Positions 1 to 6,819 are shown, counted from the stretch's first letter. The stretch is 6,961 nucleotides of DNA from Trueperaceae bacterium (GCA_007122815.1 SKSV01000281.1:1-6961), one strand, 5' to 3'. A program made the numbers and translations. The notes: a model not told the origin generated them from the letters alone.

Positions 1-295
1 CACCGCGGTGGGGCTGGAGGCGCTGCGGCGTTTGCGCGGCGTTCGCAGGGGGGAGTCGGGGGCGCCTGCGCTGAGAGAGGCGTTCGCGCTGAGAGCCGCG
101 TCCGCGCTGAGAGAGGCACCCGCACTGGTGCTGGCGACCGCCCACCCGGCCAAGTTCGCCGAGGTCGTGGCGCGCGCCGTTCCCGGAGAGAGCGTCGAGC
201 ACCCGGCTCTCGAGCGGTTGCCGGCCGCCAGAGCGTTCGGTCGCCTCGCCGCGGAGCCGGGCGCGCTGCAAGAGTGGCTGCTGAACCAGTTCTAG
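1..295 (+). CDS. thrC: Threonine synthase, C-terminal fragment (5' end outside window)
   Basis: PLP-dependent enzyme that converts O-phosphohomoserine to threonine and phosphate in the cytoplasm, the last step of threonine biosynthesis. Only the C-terminal ~97 residues are here; the first complete codon begins at base 2 and reads TAVGLEAL. The diagnostic stretch is VLATAHPAKFAEVV, the conserved C-terminal strand and loop of threonine synthases, preceded by the usual TAxGLEAL helix. The catalytic lysine and PLP-binding motifs lie upstream of the window. The stop is TAG at 293-295. Between the helix and the ATAHPAKF strand there is an in-frame 18-bp tandem repeat encoding ALREAF/ALRAAS/ALREAP, which I infer to be a local loop expansion. 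AGA arginine codons cluster there although neighbouring arginines are mostly CGN. The gene converges on the metallo-hydrolase gene with a 1-base gap, so no intergenic terminator fits. The family call is strong for a fragment; it rests on the ATAHPAKF motif. Confidence 0.85.
   Translation, partial: TAVGLEALRRLRGVRRGESGAPALREAFALRAASALREAPALVLATAHPAKFAEVVARAVPGESVEHPALERLPAARAFGRLAAEPGALQEWLLNQF
68..121 (+). repeat. 18-bp tandem repeat, three copies, inside thrC
   Basis: Three head-to-tail 18-base units start at 68, 86 and 104. Each begins GCGCTGAGAG; the remaining 8 bases vary (AGGCGTTC, CCGCGTCC, AGGCACCC). The period is a multiple of three and in frame, giving the hexapeptides ALREAF, ALRAAS and ALREAP. 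A degraded fourth start (GCACTGG) follows at 122. It probably arose by slippage or unequal recombination in a tolerant surface loop. Confidence 0.85.
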
Positions 296-296
296 G

Positions 297-1142
297 TCAC
301 ACCCGCGCGTAGGGCCCCGCAGCACCCTCGCCGACGTGCATGACGCGGAACTCCCGCAGCAGCTTGGCGAGGTGAGCGAGCAAGCTGCGTTCGGCCAGGT
401 CATGAGCCTCCGGCGGGATGCCGGGGTACACCCTCTCCCGCAGGTTCTCCAGGTCCGCGGGTCCGCGCGCCAGCGCCTCGAGCACCGTCGCTTCCCGCTG
501 CAGGCGATGATCGCGCGCGCTCGTGAGCACCGTCTTGCCGTCGCGACGCACCGGGCCGTGCGCGGGTGCGACGATGGCGGGGTCCAGCGCGGCAGCTCGT
601 TCGAGGGAGGCGAGGTAGGTGCTCACGTCGCCGTCGGGGAGGCCCACCCACATGGAACCCTCCCCGGCGACGAGGTCTCCGGCGACCAGCAGGCGCCGCT
701 CCGGCCACCACGGCGCCACGTGATCGAGGCTGTGCCCGGGTGTGCCTACTAGCGTCAGCGCAGCCGATCCCAGCGTGAGCCGCCGACCGTGACGTACCCC
801 CAGAGCGCGCCAGCTCGGCTCGCAACGGTCCAACTCACCGGCGGGTGCCCACACCTGCACGCCCGGCCAACGCGCCAACATAGCCTCGAGCCCGCCGACG
901 TGGTCGCGGTGAGTGTGGGTCAACAGGATACCCTTGGGCTCTCGCACGCTCAGCGCAGCGAGCGCCTCCGCTACGGCATCAGCCGCGCCGGCCTCGCCAC
1001 CACCTGGGTCTACCACCACGCCGACGCCCTCGCTCGCGAGGACGTAAGCGTTCGTGTGCGTGAACGGAGGGGGCGTTCGGGAACGCAGCGGCACCCGGAT
1101 CACGCCGTCGCAGACGACCTCGCTGTGCCCCGGCTCGCTCAC
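297..1142 (-). CDS. Metallo-beta-lactamase-fold hydrolase (LACTB2/glyoxalase II-like)
   Basis: A 281-residue cytoplasmic dinuclear-metal hydrolase; the substrate is unknown. The metal-binding set is complete: the HTHRDH motif at residues 76-81 (H76, H78, D80, H81), H137 in GTPGHSLDH, D156 in VAGD and H195 in PAHG. The C-terminal ~80 residues (about 205-281) are helical with a LAHLAKLLREF-type segment, resembling the winged-helix tail of LACTB2-like proteins, some of which are nucleases; esterase or thioesterase activity is equally possible. The start is GTG at 1140-1142, overlapping the upstream S41 stop as GTGA (1139-1142). There is no good Shine-Dalgarno sequence, so translation probably depends on reinitiation. 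The reading frame stays open upstream to 1751, but that extension is Arg-rich, lies antiphase to the S41 gene and lacks domain signal, so I reject it. The gene is last in the kinase-protease-hydrolase cluster and its TGA lies 1 base from the thrC stop. Confidence 0.9.
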   Translation of the reverse strand: MSEPGHSEVVCDGVIRVPLRSRTPPPFTHTNAYVLASEGVGVVVDPGGGEAGAADAVAEALAALSVREPKGILLTHTHRDHVGGLEAMLARWPGVQVWAPAGELDRCEPSWRALGVRHGRRLTLGSAALTLVGTPGHSLDHVAPWWPERRLLVAGDLVAGEGSMWVGLPDGDVSTYLASLERAAALDPAIVAPAHGPVRRDGKTVLTSARDHRLQREATVLEALARGPADLENLRERVYPGIPPEAHDLAERSLLAHLAKLLREFRVMHVGEGAAGPYARV

Positions 1143-2155
1143 CGCGCGGTTCGCAACGCCTCCAGCGCGGTGCCCAACGCCAGCTTGGCCTCGCTCGGGA
1201 GGTCCGGCTCGACGCCGCGCCCCTCCCACGTGGGTCCGCCCACGGGTGCCAGCACACCGGTAGCGATCCAGGCCTGCGAGCCGTCGCGCAGGCAGAACGG
1301 CAGGACCGCTTCGACGTTGCCTGCGGTCGTGGCGCCGACAACCAACGCCCGACCGCGCTGCTGCAGCGCGCCCGCCAGGCCTTCGGCCGCGCTGTGCACG
1401 TCGCCATCGACGAGGATCGCCAAGGGAGCTTGGGTCACGGTGGCGCCGAGGGCGGGATAGGGGATAGGCAGCGACCACGACGTCACGGCTCGCCACAGGA
1501 ACCCGTCCGTGAACACCCCGGCGACCTGCATCATCGTCACCAGCCTCCCGCCCGGGTTGCCGCGGAGGTCGAGCACGAAGGCGTCGGCGCCGCCCCTGAC
1601 GAGCGCTTCGACCGCGTCGCGCACGCCGTCTGCGGTGCCAGCGACGACGAGGTCGTCGACGCGAACGTAGCCCGTGCCGTCGGGCAGCAGACCGTAACCG
1701 ATGGGTCCGGCACGCCTCAGCGGCTCCGGCGGCTCGACGGGCGCGGGCCAAGGGCCCGCGGGCCCCTCGCGCGTGCCGGCAGGCGCCCCGGCGGAGTCCA
1801 GCTCGCCTGCGAGCGAGAACACGCCCAGGCAGGGGAGGTCGCCGTAGCGCTCGCGGAACTCAGCGACCCGCGAGGGGCGGACGAAGGCCGTGTGGTCGTC
1901 GCCGATCTCCTCGTACATGGCCTCGAGCAGGTCGAAGAGCGCTTCGTCGTCGCTGGCCTCGCGGGCACGCGGCGCGTAGCGCTCGTAGGCCTCGTCCCAG
2001 TCCACCGCCGAGCGGCTGAGGTCCCAGTAGCGCTCGTCGACGAGGCGCCAGGCGATCTCGAAGCGGGTGAAGCCATCGCTCGCGAAGCCACCGCTGGCGG
2101 CGCCGAAGAGCACCGTTAGCGCGAGCGCGAGGGCCAGGGCGAAGCGAGTGCTCAC
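1139..2155 (-). CDS. Secreted S41-family (C-terminal processing/tricorn-like) peptidase homologue
   Basis: A 338-residue protein with a short basic N-terminus and an Ala/Leu-rich hydrophobic segment (about 5-21), read as a Sec signal peptide with possible cleavage after A25 (GFA|SD); it should act outside the cytoplasm. The N-terminal helical region ends in IGDDHTAF (H88), typical of S41 proteins. The core carries VLDLRGNPGG (194-203), the nucleophile motif VHSAAEGLAGALQ with S255, and GATTAGNVE (274-282). In CtpA/Tsp enzymes the catalytic lysine sits 25 residues after the serine; here that residue is N280. TAGN-type S41 proteins may instead use a tricorn-like Ser-His arrangement, with H88 as candidate. 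The usual PDZ domain between the N-domain and core is not recognisable; a Pro/Gly/Ala-rich stretch (about 118-150) sits there. WEGRGVEPD (310-318) is the usual S41 tail motif. The GTG start (2153-2155) overlaps the kinase stop as GTGA. Fold call strong; activity uncertain. Confidence 0.87.
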   Translation of the reverse strand: MSTRFALALALALTVLFGAASGGFASDGFTRFEIAWRLVDERYWDLSRSAVDWDEAYERYAPRAREASDDEALFDLLEAMYEEIGDDHTAFVRPSRVAEFRERYGDLPCLGVFSLAGELDSAGAPAGTREGPAGPWPAPVEPPEPLRRAGPIGYGLLPDGTGYVRVDDLVVAGTADGVRDAVEALVRGGADAFVLDLRGNPGGRLVTMMQVAGVFTDGFLWRAVTSWSLPIPYPALGATVTQAPLAILVDGDVHSAAEGLAGALQQRGRALVVGATTAGNVEAVLPFCLRDGSQAWIATGVLAPVGGPTWEGRGVEPDLPSEAKLALGTALEALRTAR

Positions 2156-3096
2156 AGCGGCGGCGCGTGGCTGAGCGCGGCGTGCTCCTCGAGCATGTCG
2201 GCGTCGAGCTCGAAGCTCTGCGCGCCCACCCGGGTCGTGTTCAGCGCGCCCGCGACGTTCCCTATCCAGGCGGCGCGGAGTAGGTCGCTGCCCGCGAGCA
2301 CCGCGTGCGCGAAGGCGGCGCTGTAGTAGTCACCGGCGCCGGTCGTGTCCACGACGTCGTCGATCTCGAGCGCCTCGACGAGCTCGGTCAACTCGGGCGT
2401 GACGACTATCGATCCCGCCTCACCCACCTTGACGACGAGCCGCTGTATGCCCTGTGCGCGCATCCCGGTGACGGCCTCGGAGATCGTCGTCTCTCCCGTC
2501 AGCGCGAAGAGCTCGCGCTCGTTCATCAGCACGTAGTCCACGCCCCGCAGCAGTGGCAGCAAGCGCCCTTGCAGCGCGTTGACGGCTCCCGACCCCATGT
2601 CCACGAAGGTGGTGACGCCTGCCTCCGCCGCGTAGGCGAGGGCCTGGACCGAGTACTCTCGCTGCGGGCCCGCCACCAGCGAGTAGGCGCTCATGACCAC
2701 GGCGTCGCGCGAAGCGACGTGCTTCGCCTCGAGGGCGGCGGAGTCCAGGTAACGCGAAGCGCCGAGCGCCGAGATCATGGTGCGCTGGGTATCCGGCGTG
2801 ACCAGGATCGTGACGCTGCTCGTCTGGTGGCGCTCGTCGCGCTGTAACAGGCTCAGGTCGACGCCGCTGGAACGCAGATGCCGCAGCGCCAGCGTCGAGA
2901 AGGGACCGGTGCCTACGCGCGTGGCGATGGCTACGTCGTGCCCGAGCCGCGCTAGTGCGGTGGCCATCGTCCCGCCGGCGCCGCCGGGGTGGAGCATCGA
3001 CCTCAGTGCGGTGACCTCGCCGCCTGCCTCTGGCAGCGCGTCAACGAAGAACATCTGGTCGACCGTTGCGTCGCCGACCACCAACAGCTTCGCCAT
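2152..3096 (-). CDS. PfkB/ribokinase-family carbohydrate or nucleoside kinase
   Basis: An ATP-dependent cytoplasmic kinase of the PfkB family, 314 residues, the usual family length. It has the N-terminal substrate-side motif PGGAGGT (37-43), the NERE segment (192-195), KVGEAGS (223-229) and the C-terminal signature DTTGAGDYYSAAF, with D256 as the expected catalytic base and GAG as the anion hole. The substrate cannot be read from sequence; ribose, fructose, a nucleoside or another sugar are all possible. I chose ATG at 3094-3096 over the in-frame TTG three bases upstream because AGGAG (3104-3108) lies 7 nt from the ATG but only 4 nt from the TTG. It is the first gene of the three-gene cluster, 81 bases after rsmA, with a candidate -10 TATACT and a leader hairpin in that gap. 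Its TGA overlaps the GTG of the S41 gene by 4 bases. Confidence 0.92.
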   Translation of the reverse strand: MAKLLVVGDATVDQMFFVDALPEAGGEVTALRSMLHPGGAGGTMATALARLGHDVAIATRVGTGPFSTLALRHLRSSGVDLSLLQRDERHQTSSVTILVTPDTQRTMISALGASRYLDSAALEAKHVASRDAVVMSAYSLVAGPQREYSVQALAYAAEAGVTTFVDMGSGAVNALQGRLLPLLRGVDYVLMNERELFALTGETTISEAVTGMRAQGIQRLVVKVGEAGSIVVTPELTELVEALEIDDVVDTTGAGDYYSAAFAHAVLAGSDLLRAAWIGNVAGALNTTRVGAQSFELDADMLEEHAALSHAPPL

Positions 3097-3109
3097 CAAG
3101 CTTCTCCTA

Positions 3110-3125
3110 CGGGACGCCCGTCCCG
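3110..3125 (-). other. Leader hairpin abutting the kinase ribosome-binding site
   Basis: A perfect 6-bp stem (CGGGAC/GTCCCG) with a 4-base loop, GGGC on the transcript strand. Its 3' foot is 1 base before AGGAG (3104-3108). No U-run follows, so it is not a normal intrinsic terminator of rsmA. It could modulate initiation on the kinase mRNA, or be incidental in GC-rich DNA. Confidence 0.4.
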
Positions 3126-3161
3126 GGGCAAGTCTCGAGTCCGAGTTCGTCGTTCCGTGAC

Positions 3162-3167
3162 AGTATA
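3162..3167 (-). promoter_or_regulatory. Candidate -10 element (TATACT) for the kinase-S41-hydrolase cluster
   Basis: TATACT on the minus strand matches TATAAT at five of six positions and stands out as AT-rich in very GC-rich DNA. It lies 10 bases past the rsmA stop. The predicted start near 3155 gives a leader of about 59 nt containing the hairpin and the AGGAG site. At 17-bp spacing the -35 position reads CGCGCC, which is not a consensus match, so the call rests on the -10 alone. Confidence 0.45.
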
Positions 3168-3177
3168 GCCTCCGAGC

Positions 3178-4119
3178 CTACTCTGGCGCGCCGTCGGGAA
3201 CGTCGAGAGCCGGTAACACGTCGGCCAGGGCCCTGAAGCTGGCAAGGTCGAGTTCCTCCGCACGGACGCGCGGGTCCATGTCGAGCCGCTCGAGGGCTTC
3301 TCGGCCCGTTCGCGCCGGGACACCGGCCAAGCGCAGGTTGGAGAGCAGCGTCTTGCGCCGATGCCGGAAGGCGGTCCTGACCAACGCGAAGGTGCGCGGG
3401 TCCGGCTCCATGTCCAGGTCGAGTTCTAGGCGAACCACCGCCGACGTCACCGCCGGCGCAGGCATGAACGCGGACGGAGCCACCAGCCGCTCCACCCGCG
3501 CCCGACCGTGATGAGCGACGAGGAGCGAGAGCGATCCGTACGCTGGATCTCCCGGGCCGGCCGCCAGTCTCTCGGCCACCTCGCGCTGCAGCAGCAGGCC
3601 GAGCCGAGCGAAGCGACCGCACATGAGGGCGCGGACGACGACCGCGGTGCCCACTCCGTACGGCAGGTTCGCTGCGAACACGCTCCCTTTGGACGCGCGC
3701 GAGAGGTCGATCCTGAGGGCGTCTCCAGCGACGAGTTCGACGTTCGAGGCGCGGGCCAGGGTCTCTTCCAGGAGCGGGAAGAGGCGCGCGTCGAGCTCGA
3801 TGCTCACCACTCGCTTGGCTGCGCTAGAGAGCGCTCGCGTCAGCACGCCCAAGCCCGGCCCGACCTCCCATACCTCGTCTTCGGAACCTACGCCGGCTGC
3901 CGAGACCACCGCGTCGACGACGCGGGGGTCGGTCAGGTAGTGCTGGGAGAGGCGCTTCTCGGCCCGCAGACCGTGCCTGTCCAGCAGCCGGGCGACCACG
4001 CTCGGTGACGTGAGCGGAGCGCTGGCGGGGTCGAAGGCGAGCCCGTCCAACGCGCCCTGAACGGAGCGCCCGACCTCCGCCTCTGCGCCATGGGAAGCGG
4101 CCCTGCGGGACACCTTCAC
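3178..4119 (-). CDS. rsmA: 16S rRNA adenine dimethyltransferase RsmA (KsgA)
   Basis: A SAM-dependent enzyme that dimethylates the two adjacent adenines in the 3'-terminal helix of 16S rRNA (A1518/A1519 in E. coli numbering), a late step in 30S maturation. Of 313 residues, the SAM-fold motifs are VWEVGPGLGVLTRAL (83-97), IELDARL (107-113), GDAL (132-135) and the catalytic FAANLPY (148-154). The RNA-binding C-domain includes FRHRRKTLLSNL (251-262). Motif X reads RLSQHYLTD (56-64), with Ser where GQ(N/H)F is usual. Homologues generally begin near the SPSVVARLLDRHGL segment (38-51), so the first ~36 residues are an extension. I keep the GTG at 4117-4119 because it overlaps the carD stop as GTGA, but a later start is possible. 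The stop is TAG. No Shine-Dalgarno precedes the GTG, so coupling to carD is likely. Confidence 0.94.
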   Translation of the reverse strand: MKVSRRAASHGAEAEVGRSVQGALDGLAFDPASAPLTSPSVVARLLDRHGLRAEKRLSQHYLTDPRVVDAVVSAAGVGSEDEVWEVGPGLGVLTRALSSAAKRVVSIELDARLFPLLEETLARASNVELVAGDALRIDLSRASKGSVFAANLPYGVGTAVVVRALMCGRFARLGLLLQREVAERLAAGPGDPAYGSLSLLVAHHGRARVERLVAPSAFMPAPAVTSAVVRLELDLDMEPDPRTFALVRTAFRHRRKTLLSNLRLAGVPARTGREALERLDMDPRVRAEELDLASFRALADVLPALDVPDGAPE

Positions 4120-4613
4120 GGGAGCGTGATGCGTTCGGCGACCACTTCAGCGAGGCGCGCATGCGCGGCGCCGAGGTCCGTTCCCAGCACCACCGCGAGC
4201 TCGCTGGCGAGCATCGACATGGCCGTCTCGAGCACCTCGCGCTCCGTTGCCGCCAGCCCCTTGTCGAGGTCGCGGCGCGCCAGCACCCCGATGAGGCGCG
4301 CGAGCTCGTAAGCGCTGCCGGTCCCCAGGATCTCCTGCTCCGCACGGTAGCGCGGCGGCCATTGGGACGGCAGCGACAGGTCGCCCTTGACCAAGGCGTC
4401 CAGCAGGCGGTCGACCTCGTCGGCGCCTATCGTGTGGCGAAGACCGACCTCGCGGCCCCGCTGGAGGGGTACCAGGACCTCCATGTCGCCACGCACGAAG
4501 ACTATCTTGAGGTACTCCTGCGTCTCGCCGAGGACCTGCCTGGTGGTGCGCTCCTGCACGACGCCGGCGCCCTGTGATGGGTAGACGACGTGGTCTCCGA
4601 CTTCGAACCTCAC
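4116..4613 (-). CDS. carD: CarD/CdnL-type RNA polymerase-binding transcription factor
   Basis: A global regulator that binds the RNA polymerase beta subunit and stabilises the open promoter complex, notably at rRNA promoters in mycobacteria and Thermus. Of 165 residues, the N-terminal Tudor-like RNAP-interaction domain (about 1-55) carries FEVGDHVVYPSQGAGVV and YLKIVF...GDMEVLVPL. The C-terminal helical domain (about 60-165) carries LPSQWPPRYR with W85, the residue equivalent to the tryptophan that wedges into the upstream edge of the transcription bubble. The length is typical. The start is GTG at 4611-4613; GGAGG lies 5 nt upstream, which supports it. The stop overlaps the rsmA GTG by 4 bases. 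The gene lies 124 bases downstream of the uvrB stop on the same strand, so read-through from uvrB is possible, or its own promoter lies in that gap. Confidence 0.94.
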   Translation of the reverse strand: MRFEVGDHVVYPSQGAGVVQERTTRQVLGETQEYLKIVFVRGDMEVLVPLQRGREVGLRHTIGADEVDRLLDALVKGDLSLPSQWPPRYRAEQEILGTGSAYELARLIGVLARRDLDKGLAATEREVLETAMSMLASELAVVLGTDLGAAHARLAEVVAERITLP

Positions 4614-4657
4614 GCTGGCCTCCAGGCGGAGACGTTACCACGTGCGTCAGCCAGCGC

Positions 4658-4675
4658 CCGCAGCACGTGCCGCGG
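4658..4675. promoter_or_regulatory. Near-palindrome upstream of carD
   Basis: An 18-base near-palindrome (CCGC, a mismatch that could be G-U in RNA, GCAC/GTGC, GCGG) centred on CACGTG, 45 bases before the carD start. A second CACGTG lies at 4639-4644, 25 bases away. It could be an operator, or an RNA stem on a uvrB-carD transcript; no U-tract follows, so a classical terminator is unlikely. I see no convincing -10/-35 pair in the 4614-4737 gap. Confidence 0.3.
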
Positions 4676-4684
4676 CGTCCGGCC

Positions 4685-4741
4685 TCAGACCCCCAGAGCC
4701 TGCAGCCAGAGCTGGAACGAGAGGAAGGCGATCAGGCTCAC
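4685..4741 (-). CDS. Possible 18-residue hydrophobic peptide coupled to uvrB
   Basis: A GTG at 4739-4741 overlaps the uvrB TGA as GTGA, the same junction type that links carD-rsmA, kinase-S41 and S41-hydrolase here. It opens a short frame, [18 protein letters not shown], ending in TGA at 4685-4687. The peptide is almost entirely hydrophobic and could form one short membrane helix. Against it: GTGA at a stop is common by chance when last codons end in G, no Shine-Dalgarno is seen, and 18 codons is not a surprising open length. It could also be a non-functional leader-type reading frame. I do not recognise a family. Confidence 0.2.
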   Translation of the reverse strand: MSLIAFLSFQLWLQALGV

Positions 4742-6819
4742 GCGCGCACCCGCTTGCTGCGGCGTCGCGGCGCCGGCTCGGGGCGTGACGAAGCCGCCCG
4801 CGCTGCGGAGGGCAGCGCTCCTGGGATGCTCGGCAGCGTCACCTCGCGCCCCTCGAGGCGCGCCTCGAGCTCGCGGATGCGGTCGCGGACGGCGGCGGCC
4901 TTCTCGAAGTCGAGCGCCTCGGAAGCCTGCCACATCTCGTTCTCGAGCAGCGCGAGCTCCTGCTTCACGTCGTCCTCCAGCAGCTCGCGCTCCCAGGGAT
5001 CTACCGGCCGCGCCGGTTCGGCCTCCGCACGCTCACCTCGGATGACCTCTTGGATGCGCTTGATGATGGTCTCGGGCGTGATGCCGTGAGCGCTGTTGTA
5101 GTCGAGCTGCTTGGTCCGCCTGCGGTCGGTCTCGTCGATCGCTGCGCGCATGGCTTCGCTGACGGCGTCCGCGTACAGCACCACCTCGCCCGCGACGTTG
5201 CGCGCCGCGCGCCCGATGGTCTGGATCAAGGACCGTTCGCTGCGGAGGAACCCCGTCTTGTCGGCGTCGAGGATGGCGACGAGCGACACCTCGGGGAGGT
5301 CGAGACCCTCACGCAAGAGGTTGATGCCCACCAGCACGTCGAAGTGGCCGAGACGCAAGTCGCGGATGATCACCTGGCGCTCGACGGCGTCGATGTCCGA
5401 GTGCATGTAGCGCACCCTGACTCCCTGCTCGGCCATGAACTCCGTCAGGTCCTCCGCCATGCGCTTCGTCAACGTCGTGACCAACGTGCGCTCACCCCGC
5501 TTGGCGCGCTCGCGGGCGGCGAAGAGCAGGTCGTCGATCTGCCCGCGGCTGGGCCTCACGTGCACGGCCGGGTCGACCAGACCGGTCGGGCGGATCACCT
5601 GCTCGGCGACCTGGTCGGAGAGGTCGAGCTCCTGCGAACCGGGCGTGGCGGACACGAAGACCGCTTGCCCGACGCGCGCCAGGAACTCGTCTTGCTTCAG
5701 GGGGCGGTTGTCGAGCGCGGCCGGCAAGCGGAAGCCGTAGTCGACGAGCGTCTGCTTGCGGGCGCGGTCGCCGTTGTACATACCGCGGATCTGGGGCAGC
5801 ATCACGTGTGACTCGTCGAGGAACACGATGGCGTCCTCGGGCAGGTAATCGAGCAGGGTGTAGGGCGCCTCGCCCGGGGCGCGACCGTCCAAGTAGCGCG
5901 AGTAGTTCTCGATGCCACCGCAGTACCCGAGCGTGCGCAGCATCTCCAGGTCGTAGTTGGTGCGCTCGCGCAGGCGCTGCTGCTCGAGCAGCTTGCCGAC
6001 CGACTCGAAGTACTCCAGGCGCTGCGCCAGGTCGCTCTCGATGTGCGCGATGGCAGGTTGGAGCTGCTCGAAGGGTGTCACGTAGTGCTTGGCGGGGAAG
6101 ACGGTGGCGCTCTCGAGCTCGCGGGTCGCGTCGCCGGTGACGGGGTCTATCAGCGCGATGCGGTCGACGTCCTCGCCCCAGAGCTCGACGCGCAGGGGAG
6201 CCTCCTCGTAGGCGGCCCAGATCTCTACCACGTCGCCCTTGACGCGGAAGCGCCCGGGGGCGAGCTCTACGTCGTTGCGCTCGTACTGCTGCTGAACGAG
6301 GCGCGAGAGGATGGCGTCCCGGGGGACCCGTTCCCCGCGCGCCAGCAACAAGTTGAGCTTGCGGTACTCGTCAGGGGCTCCGAGGCCGTAGATGGCTGAC
6401 ACCGAAGCCACGACTATCACGTCCCTGCGGGTCAGCAGGCTGCGCGTGGTCGAGTGCCGCAGGCGCTCGAGCTCCATGTTGACGTTGGCGTCCTTCTCGA
6501 TGAAGAGGTCGCGGGCCGGCACGTAAGCCTCGGGTTGGTAGTAGTCGTAGTAACTGATGAAGAACTCGACGGCCGCGCTCGGGAAGAGGTCGCGGAACTC
6601 CGCGGCGAGCTGGGCGGTGAGGATCTTGTTGGGTGCGAGGATCAGCGCCGGGCGATCGCTGGCCTCGATCACGCGGGCCATGGTGTGCGTCTTCCCGGAG
6701 CCGGTGACACCGAGGAGCGTCTGGAAGCGCAACCCCGAACCCAGGCCTTCGAGGAGCGTGGCGATGGCGCTGCCCTGATCTCCGCGCGGCTGGAAGGGGG
6801 AGACGACCTCTAGAGGCAT
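4738..6819 (-). CDS. uvrB: UvrABC excinuclease subunit B
   Basis: The damage-verification helicase subunit of nucleotide excision repair: it is loaded by UvrA, clamps one strand with its beta-hairpin and recruits UvrC. The 693 residues are full length. Walker A is GVTGSGKT (37-44, K43); the beta-hairpin/damage-probing segment is [13 protein letters not shown] (89-101); DESH is at 335-338; SATPG is at 390-394. Helicase motifs V and VI are [14 protein letters not shown] (498-511) and QTIGRAARN (533-541). The UvrC-binding UVR domain spans about 613-655. After it is a 35-residue Ala/Pro/Arg-rich tail ending RRRSKRVRA. The Q-motif region reads GDQG where GDQP is common. ATG at 6817-6819 is the only start: an in-frame TAG lies 9 bases before it. 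There is no spaced Shine-Dalgarno, but a TANNNT hexamer (TAGCAT) lies 6 nt upstream, suggesting a leaderless mRNA. The gene is divergent from the OsmC-like gene. Confidence 0.97.
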   Translation of the reverse strand: MPLEVVSPFQPRGDQGSAIATLLEGLGSGLRFQTLLGVTGSGKTHTMARVIEASDRPALILAPNKILTAQLAAEFRDLFPSAAVEFFISYYDYYQPEAYVPARDLFIEKDANVNMELERLRHSTTRSLLTRRDVIVVASVSAIYGLGAPDEYRKLNLLLARGERVPRDAILSRLVQQQYERNDVELAPGRFRVKGDVVEIWAAYEEAPLRVELWGEDVDRIALIDPVTGDATRELESATVFPAKHYVTPFEQLQPAIAHIESDLAQRLEYFESVGKLLEQQRLRERTNYDLEMLRTLGYCGGIENYSRYLDGRAPGEAPYTLLDYLPEDAIVFLDESHVMLPQIRGMYNGDRARKQTLVDYGFRLPAALDNRPLKQDEFLARVGQAVFVSATPGSQELDLSDQVAEQVIRPTGLVDPAVHVRPSRGQIDDLLFAARERAKRGERTLVTTLTKRMAEDLTEFMAEQGVRVRYMHSDIDAVERQVIIRDLRLGHFDVLVGINLLREGLDLPEVSLVAILDADKTGFLRSERSLIQTIGRAARNVAGEVVLYADAVSEAMRAAIDETDRRRTKQLDYNSAHGITPETIIKRIQEVIRGERAEAEPARPVDPWERELLEDDVKQELALLENEMWQASEALDFEKAAAVRDRIRELEARLEGREVTLPSIPGALPSAARAASSRPEPAPRRRSKRVRA

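Noticed and set aside
789..1460. 223-codon + strand open frame opposite the hydrolase and S41 genes
   Set aside because: It spans two well-supported minus-strand genes and shows no family motif; a GC-rich shadow frame.
1143..1751. N-terminal extension of the hydrolase frame to 484 residues
   Set aside because: It is Arg/Gly-rich, antiphase to the well-supported S41 gene, has no domain signal, and the GTG at 1142 fits the metallo-beta-lactamase start and the GTGA overlap.
1394..2119. 241-codon + strand open frame opposite the S41 gene
   Set aside because: Antisense shadow of the S41 codons without domain signal.
3097..3099. TTG start for the kinase
   Set aside because: Only 4 nt from AGGAG; the adjacent ATG has the better 7-nt spacing.
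3110..3125. Intrinsic terminator of rsmA
   Set aside because: The stem is good but has no U-tract and sits next to the kinase ribosome-binding site.
4147..4641. 164-codon minus-strand frame overlapping carD
   Set aside because: Arg/Gly-rich out-of-frame reading of carD, whose own frame carries the full CarD motif set.
5050..5811. 253-codon open frame on the + strand opposite uvrB
   Set aside because: It mirrors uvrB codons, has a composition typical of antisense frames in GC-rich DNA, and no recognisable motif.
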